A program made the position numbers and the translations under genes. Positions 7,899 through 14,744 of a stretch of DNA of 15,000 bases are shown here, one piece after another. Position 1 is the first letter of the stretch, and each line of letters starts with the position of its first letter. This stretch comes from Trachelipus rathkii (Eukaryota; Arthropoda; Malacostraca; Isopoda; Trachelipodidae). The DNA is taken from contig JABUQX010053399.1 of the NCBI GenBank assembly GCA_015478945.1, positions 1-15,000 on the forward strand, read 5' to 3'. Under the pieces are notes generated by a model. The model did no database searches, was not told the origin of the DNA, and saw only the letters and a list, made by a program, of their open reading frames with translations.

Positions 7899-8211
7899 CG
7901 CCCCATCTCGCACTGAGCTCTCAATTATGGAATTTCTGGCGAAGAAAAACATTCAAGTACTTCCACATTCTCCATACAGCCCAGATCTAGCTCCTTGCGA
8001 TTTCTCCCTCTTCCCTAAGTTGTAAATGAAGTTAAAGGGTCATCATTTTGGTACGATGGAAAACATAAAAAATACTGTAACATGTGAACTAAACACACTT
8101 CTGGAAAATGACTTCCGGTACTGCTATGAACAAAAGAAACATTGGAACCGCTGTGTAACCTCGCAAGGGTCATACTTTACTTTGAAGGAGATAACTTGTA
8201 ATTTCAGGTAA
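7897..8211 (+). pseudogene. Mariner-family transposase, C-terminal fragment
   Basis: The translation starts at NAPSRTELSIMEFLAKKNIQ and continues with VLPHSPYSPDLAPCDFSLFP, the hallmark of mariner (D,D34D) transposases. The rest (KLKGHHFGTMENIKN, W-NRCVTSQGSYF) matches the normal C-terminus, so the right end of the protein is complete to the TAA at 8209. The last catalytic Asp, in LAPCD, is kept. The second, expected just before NAP, is missing because the (AT)n tract begins there. An in-frame TAA at 8023-8025 stands where a lysine codon is normal. About two thirds of the protein is absent. The copy cannot make active enzyme. Confidence 0.92.
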
Positions 8212-8262
8212 GTCCAATACATAATTAAATGCGACATCAGTACACTTACTTTTGGGAATTAT
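8212..8262 (+). mobile_element. Possible 3' end of the mariner copy
   Basis: About 50 bases separate the transposase stop from the next AT tract. ACACTTACTTTTGGGAATTA resembles the AT-rich inner end of mariner inverted repeats. No matching 5' terminus was found, so this is an inference from position. Confidence 0.35.
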
Positions 8263-8406
8263 TATATAATATATATTAATATATAATTATATATATATAT
8301 ATTTTTATATATATATATTAATATATTAATATAAATTATTATTATTATATTTATAATTATATTTAATAATTATATTATAATATTATTATATATATATTTT
8401 ATATAA
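8263..8406. repeat. AT-rich simple repeat
   Basis: Mixed (AT)n and (TTA)n-like sequence. Confidence 0.9.
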
Positions 8407-8504
8407 GATCAAAGGGGCTTAAATGTAAGTTTTCTAAGTTTGCGCAGATAAGTACCCAAAGTGGCTAGTAACCTTAGGGGTAAGGAATAATGATGGATTA
8501 TTAT
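8407..8504. other. Unassigned, possibly more of the LINE
   Basis: Unique-looking sequence just upstream of the CR1-like reverse transcriptase fragment. It may be its diverged 5' continuation, but I cannot align it to the family. Confidence 0.35.
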
Positions 8505-9011
8505 AAAGATTCAAAAATATCTTGATAACTCTTAGGTCGAACAGATAATTAAGTGCAAATAAAATTTTAATTAATATTTAAAAGTGCAAGGTTCTTCATT
8601 TAGGTAACTCAAATAAAGATTTAACTACGAAATGAATGGGAATTGGCTTGAGTCTGTGGACCAAAAAAAAGATTTAGATGTGAGCATAAGCAGCAATCTG
8701 AAAGTAGCTATCACTGTTTGAAAGCAAGGAATAAAGTTAATAAGATGTTAAGTATAATAGATCGCAATATGGTTTACAAAACTAACAAAGTTATTAGTAG
8801 CTGTATAATAGCTTATTTTAGTCAAAATATTAGAGATGGCGCCCAGGTTTGGCCAAAAACTTAATTTAAAGCAAAGACCTAGGTATGACGAAAAGAGAGG
8901 TGTAAAGTAGCGTCAACAAAGGATGATTTCCCTGGCTTTGAAGGGTTAAAAAAGAAAGCCCTTTTTAATGGGGAGAGGCTGAAGGATTTAGGAATGTTTT
9001 TCTTTAGAAAA
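8505..9011 (+). pseudogene. CR1/L2-like LINE reverse transcriptase, C-terminal fragment
   Basis: Frame-shifted translation gives the usual order of this non-LTR family after the catalytic palm: KCKVLHLGNSNKD, YEMNGNWLESVDQKK, DLDVSISSNLKV, then KARNKVNKMLSIIDRNMVYK with TNKVI, a W-containing AQVW segment, and ERLKDLGMFFFRK. At least four frameshifts and several stops are present, so it is long dead. The upstream palm, including the FADD box, is missing. The homology stops inside the ERLKxLGLFxLxKRR segment, exactly where hAT-like terminal sequence begins at about 9009. LINE clade assignment (CR1/L2) rests on motif style only. Confidence 0.8.
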
Positions 9012-9395
9012 GGCCGGAATTTTCTTTCCTTCAAATCTCTCCCTTTTCAAAATTTCGTGTATTTTGCAGCTAATGGACCCATCTATTTATATTTTCAAGT
9101 TTGAAGGTCAATTTTTCGATAAAAAAATGGTAAATAGTTGAAAAGAACAAATGTCAAAAAGCACAAAAAGATTTTGAAAAAAAAATGAAAATTCTAAAAG
9201 AATGACTAAAGACACAGAAAAAACATTCGAAAGCGACGTTTTAGGAGTCAGAAAAAGCTACAGTTTTGTGTTTATAGGGTCAAAATCGACTTGAAAATTA
9301 AGAATATTATGTCCACCTTTAAGGGTGGTGAAAATTGGGCTCAGCCGAAGCAAATATTGGACCCTCCCTTTATTGAAGTATATATATATATATAT

Positions 9396-9443
<48 letters not shown>

Positions 9444-9538
9444 ATATATATATATATATACTACTATATATATATATATATATAATATATATTAATATAT
9501 AATATATATACCGAAAAAAATTTCTGGCTACGGCCCTA
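9009..9538. mobile_element. hAT-like non-autonomous element with (AT)n near its right end
   Basis: The right end reads ATTTCTGGCTACGGCCCT, the complement of the AGGGCCGTAGCCAGAAAT terminus found on hAT-type elements. The left end (9009-9029, AAGGCCGGAATTTTCTTTCC) looks like a damaged partner. The interior includes a run ending GGACCCTCCCTTTATTGAAG (to about 9380), which normally adjoins the terminus. Here 130 bases of (AT)n separate them. There is no transposase, so it would move only by using another element's enzyme. The 8-bp target duplication could not be confirmed. Confidence 0.5.
9380..9510. repeat. (AT)n microsatellite inside the hAT-like element
   Basis: AT dinucleotides between the element interior (TTATTGAAG) and its right terminus (CCGAAAAAAA). 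Confidence 0.95.
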
Positions 9539-9546
9539 TATATATA

Positions 9547-9602
<56 letters not shown>

Positions 9603-9745
9603 ATATATATATTAATATATATATATATATAGTTATATAATAATATATATAATATATATTATATTATATTATATATATATAGATTATATATATATTATAT
9701 ATATATATTATATAATAATATATATTATAAATATTATTATAATGT
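9538..9745. repeat. (AT)n microsatellite
   Basis: AT tract with interruptions, directly after the hAT-like terminus. Confidence 0.95.
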
Positions 9746-9904
9746 TATGTTTGATAGGTTTATATGTATACTGATAGGGTTACTTGTTAGTGCGTACGTA
9801 TTTGATGCATTTATCCTTATTTCGGGACTTTATCGTATATATTCTAAATACTTAACTCACTTTTTTCTGTTTCTAAGCATGCTATGCCACCTTAAAACTA
9901 TATT
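9746..9904. other. Unique-looking segment, nothing recognised
   Basis: About 160 bases between an AT tract and the presumed 3' tail of the antisense LINE. No coding frame or repeat is visible. Confidence 0.4.
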
Positions 9905-9910
9905 ATAATA

Positions 9911-10203
9911 TATAATCATCATTATCATCACCCACCTTCATCGAGGGCTCCCCCAAGAATGGGGGTAAGCCCAGTGGCATAGCTATCCGTCGCGCGGGAT
10001 GAGAGGAAAGAGATACAGAGATAGAAGTAGTGAGAAATATGATGAATTATATATATATAATAATATTAACGAAAGTTCTGAAAAAGAAAGTACTCTAGAG
10101 TACTTTACCGCCCCTTTATAACCCTTTAGTGAGAACTCGTGAGGTAAGAATATCCACGCCTAAGAGCTTCACGGACGGACCCTCACTATGGCATTGCATC
10201 AAT
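9911..10203 (-). mobile_element. Probable 3' UTR and tail of the RTE-like LINE
   Basis: On the minus strand this follows the LINE stop codon. It ends in GGTGGGTGATGATAATGATG, then ATTATA, a simple-repeat tail of the kind used by RTE-type elements instead of poly-A. A palindromic CCCCCAAGAATGGGGG (about 9951-9966) lies near the end. The boundary is set by the tail only. Confidence 0.5.
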
Positions 10204-10658
10204 TTAGGGTTCATCCCTTGACCCAGGTGGGCCACAACCATACCCTTTCACAAAACACCCCCATTCACTCCTATTTATGCATCTTCTTTCTCGCCTCCTG
10301 CTAAACTCAGATTTCTCTCCTTCAGGAATCCCTTTGCTGACTCAATCCACTTTTCCTCGGTCTCCCCCAGCCGGTCGATTCCCAGCATACTCACCACTAT
10401 ACATCCGCTTAACCAACCAACTATCATCCATCCTTTCCACATGGCCAAACCATCTCAACGTATTCATTGATTCTCTCATCTACCCCTTTCTTCACACCAC
10501 ACACTCTCTAATACGTTCTTTCCTCATTTTATCAATTCTTCTCACACCTAACACGCCCCTAAGATTGTCCATCTGAACACATTGTACTTTAGATCTATAC
10601 CTCTTATTCCAGACCATAGTCTCACTACTATACATTAACACAGGTAACAACAAACCTC
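10204..10658 (-). pseudogene. RTE-like LINE reverse transcriptase, C-terminal end (antisense)
   Basis: Read on the minus strand from 10658: LLLPVLMYSSETMVWNK, VQMDNLRGVLGVRRIDKMRK, then after a shift CGVKKGVDERI, then LRWFGHVERMDDSW with KRMYSGEYAG, WIESAKGFLKERNLSLAGG, and finally NRSEWGCFVKGYGCGPPG with a TAA at 10204-10206. This is the standard C-terminal region of RTE-like LINE polyproteins, and it is complete to the stop. At least four single-base frameshifts break it. The 5' side ends at an (AT)n tract at 10659. A plus-strand open frame over 10277-10576 is only the antisense shadow. Confidence 0.88.
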
Positions 10659-10780
10659 ATATATATATATATAATATATTATATTATATATATATATATT
10701 ATATATATATATATATATATATTATATAATATATAATATATATATATATATATATAGTATATATATATTATATAATTTTC
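10659..10780. repeat. (AT)n microsatellite
   Basis: AT tract between the 5'-truncated LINE and the GGAGTC-type hAT end. Minus-strand Ile-Tyr frames are artefacts. Confidence 0.95.
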
Positions 10781-10938
10781 CAGAGGGTGGAGTCGGAGTC
10801 GGTAATTTTCAAAAGGGTGGAGTCGGAGTCGGAGTCGGAGTCGGAGTCGGAGTCGGTAAATTTTTGAACCGACTCGGTAATTTTTCCAAGAGGGTGGAGT
10901 CGGAGTCGGAAAATTTTTGAACCGACTCCACAACCCTG
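10781..10938 (-). mobile_element. hAT-type terminus with subterminal GGAGTC repeats
   Basis: On the minus strand it begins CAGGGTTGTGGAGTCGG at 10938, a typical hAT terminus starting with CAG. Behind it lie three clusters of GGAGTC hexamers (two, about five and two copies), each preceded by a GGTAATTTTxCAA..GAGGGT linker. Subterminal hexamer arrays of this sort are usual transposase binding sites in hAT elements. The far end is lost in (AT)n at 10780. Outside the terminus the sequence is GTCTGTGG, then hAT transposase coding sequence. The element therefore seems to have inserted into another hAT copy, or is fused to one. Confidence 0.6.
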
Positions 10939-10944
10939 GTCTGT

Positions 10945-11491
10945 GGAATTAATGACCTTCAAATTATTGCAACTTACTTAGATCCCCGTTATAAAGGCAA
11001 GTTTTTTTTGTAACACAATATTAGAACACGTTAAATCGTCACATTGTGTTGCAGTTGAAAAACTTCAATCCGAACAGTCTATTAATTCCCATTTAAAAGA
11101 AAAAAAATGAAATCTACAGAACCAGCACCTTCTACAAGTAAATCAATAACAGATTCACTGGAAGAATTTCTCCAATCCAGTAGTGATGAAGAAACACACG
11201 TATTACCAAAAGCTGTAGTGCAAATGATTGAAAACTATCACCAAGAAATACGATCAGATACAAATGATGATCCTATCAGTTGGTGGAAAGTTAAGCAAAA
11301 TGTTTACCCAACGTTTGAGTAAACTAGCAAGGAAATACTTGGCCTCTCCTCCAACTAGTATTCCAAGTGTGAGAGTATTTAGCAATGCTGGGCTAATATA
11401 TGATGAAAAGAGAAACAGACTCTCAGCAGAAAAGGCCAAAAAATTGATGTTTCTCAAGCACAACCTTCTTATATTTGAATTTCAATACTAG
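10945..11491 (+). pseudogene. hAT transposase, C-terminal part with dimerisation domain
   Basis: Segments in order: DLQIIATYLDPRYKGKFF (10954-11007, part of the RNase H-like core's end region), CNTILEHVKSSHCVAVEKLQ (second frame), STEPAPSTSKSITDSLEEF and DDPISWWKVKQNVYPT (third frame, from 11107), then LSKLARKYLASPPTSIPS, RVFSNAGLIYDEKRNRL and KKLMFLKHNL to the TAA at 11489 (fourth frame). The last blocks are the hAT C-terminal dimerisation domain (WW and RVFSNAG..DxKRNRL). Three single-base shifts fall in homopolymers: T8 at 11002-11009, A8 near 11100-11107, and TTT near 11316. The usual SERVFS motif reads SVRVFS. The N-terminal BED finger and catalytic core are absent. Confidence 0.93.
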
Positions 11492-11650
11492 TGCAAAAAG
11501 TATATAATCGATTGTAAAATCTCTTCTCATTAAGGGTGGAGGTTGGGGAAAGAAGGTTTGGTGGGGGCAATTTAAGTTGGGTCCGTCCCGCACCTGGTAA
11601 ACACAATTAATCTTAATAGATTGTGCTAAAACTCGAAATATATTAGTCAA
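11492..11650. other. Flank of the hAT transposase, possible solo hAT terminus
   Basis: The complement of 11563-11599 begins CAGGTGCGGGACGGACCC and runs into GCCCCCACC, which resembles CAGTGGCGGACCC-type hAT ends. No partner end was found. The rest shows nothing recognisable. Confidence 0.3.
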
Positions 11651-11733
11651 TATATATATATATAATAATATATAATATATATATATATATATAATATATA
11701 TATCTATATATATATATATATATATAATATATT
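11651..11733. repeat. (AT)n microsatellite
   Basis: AT dinucleotide tract. Confidence 0.95.
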
Positions 11734-11899
11734 GAAAAGTTCCTTAAGTTAAAATTTTCATAAGCCATGTAAACTTTAAGCGCACATATTTACTATAGGA
11801 AAAATAAAATTCAAAACAATAAATATCTCTTTAACGTATGATAAGTACATTTTGAAATGAGAAAGTAAAAAAAAAAAGTTTTAGTGGGGCTACCCTAAT
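11734..11899. other. Unique-looking island between AT tracts
   Basis: About 165 bases starting TGAAAAGTTCCTTAAGTT. No frame or paired ends identified. Confidence 0.4.
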
Positions 11900-11913
11900 A
11901 TATTATTAATATT

Positions 11914-11947
<34 letters not shown>

Positions 11948-12006
11948 ATATATATATAATATACTATATTATATATATATTATATTATTTATATATATAT
12001 ATATTT
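11900..12006. repeat. (AT)n microsatellite
   Basis: AT tract with interruptions, left flank of the 133 bp palindrome. Confidence 0.95.
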
Positions 12007-12030
12007 ATGGGAAAATTCTGATTTGAATCG

Positions 12031-12163
12031 GTGTTCGTTCATACATTTGTTCAGCCAAGCCGAGCGGCTGGCTTGACTGGCTTGGGTGATGGCTTTCTAA
12101 GCCATGAGCCATGCCAGTCAAGCCAGCCGCTCGGACTTGGCTGAACAATGTATGAACGAACAC
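12031..12163. repeat. 133 bp near-perfect palindrome (hairpin element)
   Basis: The sequence folds on a centre at 12097: 64-base arms, 5-base loop TTCTA between ATGGCT and AGCCAT. The outer 50 bases pair almost perfectly (GTGTTCGTTCATACATT.. with ..AATGTATGAACGAACAC, then CGAGCGGCTGGCTTGACTGGC with its complement), with two one-base bulges. The inner 16 bases pair 13 of 16. It is much richer in GC than its (AT)n flanks. The left flank shares TTTGAATCGGTGTTCGTTC with the MITE-like element at 13335, so the two are related. Confidence 0.92.
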
Positions 12164-12170
12164 TCGACGT

Positions 12171-12220
12171 GATATATATATATATTATATATATATATAT
12201 AATATATAATATATTATATA

Positions 12221-12270
<50 letters not shown>

Positions 12271-12320
12271 TAACTATATATATATTTATATAATATATAT
12301 ACTATATATATATATATAGT
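12171..12320. repeat. (AT)n microsatellite
   Basis: AT tract, right flank of the palindrome. Confidence 0.95.
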
Positions 12321-12376
12321 ATAGGTGTTTACCTAACCACACTTATCTAGCCTAGACTTAAAGACCGTAAAGTTCG

Positions 12377-12491
12377 ACCTAACGCTGGAATGAATCGTGG
12401 TTTGCAAAAAAACCTAACCCTAAATCGAGATGGATTCATGGTTTGCAAAAAACCTAAACCTAACCGAGATGGGATCGTGGTTGCACAAAAG
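12377..12491 (-). repeat. Three-copy 35-40 bp repeat with TTAGG-like cores
   Basis: Units start ACCTAAC.. at 12377, 12412 and 12452 and contain GAGATGGATTCATGGTTTGC followed by AAAAA. The complement carries GGTTAGG and GGTTTAGG. This links it in style to the degenerate TTAGG array at 5146-5330. Confidence 0.7.
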
Positions 12492-12579
12492 CTAACGTAA
12501 CCTAGATAATACTTTTTTAAGTAAAAAAAGCTAGTAAATATTAAGTTTTAATAAATAATTAAAGAAATAAAAAAAAAAG

Positions 12580-12586
12580 AATAATA

Positions 12587-12641
<55 letters not shown>

Positions 12642-12695
12642 TATATATATATATATAATATATATTATATATATATTATATATATTATATATATA

Positions 12696-12726
<31 letters not shown>

Positions 12727-12740
12727 ATATATATAGTTAT
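12580..12740. repeat. (AT)n microsatellite
   Basis: AT tract. Minus-strand Ile-Tyr frames through it are artefacts. Confidence 0.95.
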
Positions 12741-13030
12741 ATTGTATTGAGTGTGGTATAGGATTGGAAATACGGGAGATGACATGGGAGTTTTTGTATG
12801 CGTATGATCTAAAGTTCTGAATTGCGATACGTTGTCTTAGTAAGTGTAACATTAAGGTATTATGGGGTGGGGGGTTGACAATTTAACCACAGTGTGTGTA
12901 TTTCTGTCGCGCTTAAAAATTAAATTGTGATATTGCATAAACGCTAATAAATTGTTCGTCCAGAATCAATTCATAATACATATAACGGACATTTTTATTG
13001 TTAAATATTGCACAACTTTACACAATCAAC
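12741..13030. other. Unique-looking segment, nothing recognised
   Basis: Ordinary-composition sequence with a GGGGTGGGGGG run at about 12865. No coding frame, repeat or element end could be supported. Confidence 0.45.
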
Positions 13031-13200
13031 ATATTTTTAAACTAAAAAATGATATAACAACTAAACCCTAATATAACAAATAGAAAATTATCTTTACTCA
13101 GCCAACATCACAAGGCAGCTTGCTGACTCTGTTCCCCTGTCTTGAACTTGGAAAATTTTTTCAGAAAATATGAACTGATTCAAATATAGAAAAACACCAT
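13031..13200 (-). mobile_element. MITE-like element, copy A (inverted)
   Basis: Reverse-orientation partner of the element at 13319-13497. Shared blocks are ATGATATAACAACTAAACCC, then TAATATAACAAATAGAAAAT, TATCTTTACTCAGCCAACAT, and the end TCAAATATAGAAAAACACCA. The far end is damaged: the expected terminus is replaced by TTTTTAAACTAAAAAATG. A stretch of about 45 bases (roughly 13135-13178) differs completely from copy B, although both sides of it match. Confidence 0.75.
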
Positions 13201-13287
13201 ATATATATATATATAATATATATATATTTTTATATATTTATATATATAATTATATATATATATATATTATATATATATATATATATA

Positions 13288-13318
<31 letters not shown>
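13201..13318. repeat. (AT)n core between two inverted MITE copies
   Basis: Self-complementary AT tract that would form the centre of one large cruciform with copies A and B as arms. Confidence 0.95.
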
Positions 13319-13321
<3 letters not shown>

Positions 13322-13497
13322 GTGTTTTTCTATATTTGAATCGGTGTTCGTTCGTATGTGTGTCTCCGGAACATAGTCAATTAGACAGGGGAACAGAGTC
13401 AGCCGGCTGCCTTGTGATGTTGGCTGAGTAAAGATAATTTTCTATTTGTTATATTAGGGTTTAGTTGTTATATCATTTTAATATAGAAAAACACCAT
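13319..13497 (+). mobile_element. MITE-like element, copy B, with 18 bp terminal inverted repeats
   Basis: It begins ATGGTGTTTTTCTATATT (13319-13336) and ends AATATAGAAAAACACCAT (13480-13497), a perfect 18 bp inverted terminal repeat pair around 143 bases. It codes for nothing. On the left it adjoins (AT)n directly, and on the right (AT)n starts after GCA. Target duplications cannot be read inside AT repeat. The inner left part, TTTGAATCGGTGTTCGTTC, is shared with the palindrome at 12022-12040. Confidence 0.8.
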
Positions 13498-13498
13498 G

Positions 13499-13531
13499 CA
13501 TATATTATATTTATATATTATATTATATATA

Positions 13532-13620
<89 letters not shown>

Positions 13621-13625
13621 ATATT
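13499..13625. repeat. (AT)n microsatellite
   Basis: AT tract, right flank of MITE copy B. Confidence 0.95.
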
Positions 13626-14009
13626 GATTAAATTCATGGCGGAAGGGGTTTGTCTACGAAAGCTTCGCTCCTGTACCCATGGGCCACGACTCCGTGAGTG
13701 CTAGTGTTTAATCGTAAAAAAATTGCAAAATTTGAATTATTTAAATTGTATTAAAACTATTAAAGCTATCCATGAAATATCTTTTTCTTTTTTTACATGT
13801 AGAAAATGTAGTTTGTATGCACTTTTAAGGATAGCTTTTATGAATATATATTTTTTTATCTCTATTATTTTAAAATTTATGTTTTATTACAGGATTAAGT
13901 TGCAATTTATTTTATTAGTTTGCAACTATATCTATTCTGTTTTACATTATTTTTTTCCATAGATGATTATTGAAAGAGCAGAGATTTATCGTTAAAAAAT
14001 AACTACTTT
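13626..14009. other. T-rich unannotated segment
   Basis: A short GC-richer block (13635-13705, with CCCATGGGCCACGACTCCG) is followed by T-rich sequence. The 79-codon frame at 13723-13962 is AT-driven (Phe/Ile/Tyr/Leu), has no motif and is not called. The right part may be diverged LINE leading into the fragment that follows. Confidence 0.45.
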
Positions 14010-14321
14010 TCGTTGACTTCTAATGTACAAATGGTACTGCTTTTTTCTGGTTTTTGCTTCTACAAACTAAAAGCCAGCGATAATAAGCAGCACAGCTAGA
14101 GAGGAAAAAGTTTATTGAGTGTTGTAGGTTTGGTATATGGCCGAGTTTTAAAAGAAAAAGTTTTAATTATTGCAGATAACAGATTGAAGAGGAACAATGT
14201 GGTTTAGGGATAGTCGAGAATATGTGGATCATGTGTTTACCTTGAAAATGCTGGCTGAGTTCTCAGAAAAGAAGAAAACATTTTTTGAATACTTTCATGA
14301 TTTGGAAAAGGTGCATGATAG
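14010..14321 (+). pseudogene. RTE-like LINE reverse transcriptase, N-terminal RT fragment
   Basis: Translation over frames gives YKLKASDNKQHS, a stop, RGKSLLSVVGLVYGRVLKEK, then EEEQCG, then RDSREYVDHVFTLKMLAEFS and FFEYFHDLEKVHD. This is the start of the reverse transcriptase domain of RTE-like LINEs (YRGISLLSVVGKVYGRVL, EEQCGFRKGRGCVDQIF, DLEKAYDR). The first catalytic Asp region (DLEKxxD) is present. One in-frame stop and at least one shift break it. The homology stops in the codon after the last Asp, where a CAG-type hAT end begins at 14322. The family is the one whose C-terminus lies antisense at 10204-10658, though the two are separate copies. Confidence 0.82.
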
Positions 14322-14497
14322 CAGAGCTGCGGAGTCGGAGTCGGAGTCGTGGAGTCGTGCAATTTTCCCGTAGTCGGAGTGGGAGTCGGAGTCGAAAACT
14401 CTGTGCAATTGGAGTCGGAGTCGGAGTCGGAGTCGGAGTCGGAGTCGGAGTCGAAGATTCCTGTGTAAGTGGAGTCGGAGTCGAAAATTTAGAGAAC
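14322..14497 (+). mobile_element. GGAGTC-type hAT terminus inserted in the LINE
   Basis: It begins CAGAGCTGCGGAGTCGG and carries GGAGTC hexamers in several clusters (14330-14351, 14375-14394, 14410-14452 with seven or so copies, 14471-14483) separated by short linkers such as TGCAATTTTCCCG and TCGAAAACTCTGTGCAAT. It is the same type of terminus as at 10938 but not the same sequence. No transposase follows; the other end is replaced by (TTA)n. The Ser-Arg and Gly-Val repeat frame crossing it is not a gene. Confidence 0.65.

Positions 14498-14584
<87 letters not shown>
14498..14584. repeat. (TTA)n microsatellite
   Basis: Nearly perfect TTA repeat of about 86 bases lying between the hAT end and the 3' side of the Penelope-like element. 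Confidence 0.95.
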
Positions 14585-14585
<1 letters not shown>

Positions 14586-14700
14586 AAAGTTTTTGATTTT
14601 ATTTCCAACGTTCTAAATATTTATTTTTGTACATAATTTAATTTCCTTAAAATAATCTTTGAAAATAATATACAGGAGAAGAAGATATATTTACATAGAT
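14585..14700 (-). mobile_element. Probable 3' terminal region of the Penelope-like element
   Basis: AT-rich sequence that on the minus strand lies downstream of the hammerhead motif and runs up to (TAA)n. No coding content. It is assigned by position only. Confidence 0.35.
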
Positions 14701-14744
14701 TTCCCGACGCATTTCGTCTCTATACTTGAGACATCTTCAGAGGA
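14701..14744 (-). ncRNA. Hammerhead ribozyme (Penelope type)
   Basis: On the minus strand the core CTGAAGA (14740-14734) fits CUGANGA. Stem II is GTCTC/GAGAC (14732-14728 and 14720-14716) with loop AAGTATA. GAAA (14715-14712) follows, then TGC and GTC (14707-14705), where self-cleavage would fall after the C. Stem III is tiny (A-U plus a U-G pair), as in Penelope-element hammerheads. Stem I can form four pairs (TCCT with GGGA). All core nucleotides are present. It lies directly after the Penelope-like coding end on the same strand, the expected place. Confidence 0.7.

Noticed and set aside
9971..10002. CAGTGGCATAGCTATCCG, which looks like a CAGTGGCGTAGCTA-type hAT terminus
   Set aside because: It lies inside the presumed 3' UTR of the antisense LINE with no partner end. 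The LINE explanation covers it, though a small insertion is not excluded.
10277..10576. 99-codon plus-strand frame
   Set aside because: It is antisense to the RTE-like LINE C-terminus, whose motifs are clear on the minus strand.
13723..13962. 79-codon frame rich in Phe, Ile, Tyr and Leu
   Set aside because: Composition follows the AT-rich DNA, and no motif, signal or neighbour supports a gene.
14285..14596. 103-codon frame with Arg-Ser and Gly-Val repeats then poly-Tyr
   Set aside because: It is a readthrough of GGAGTC hexamers and (TTA)n, not a splicing-factor-like RS protein.
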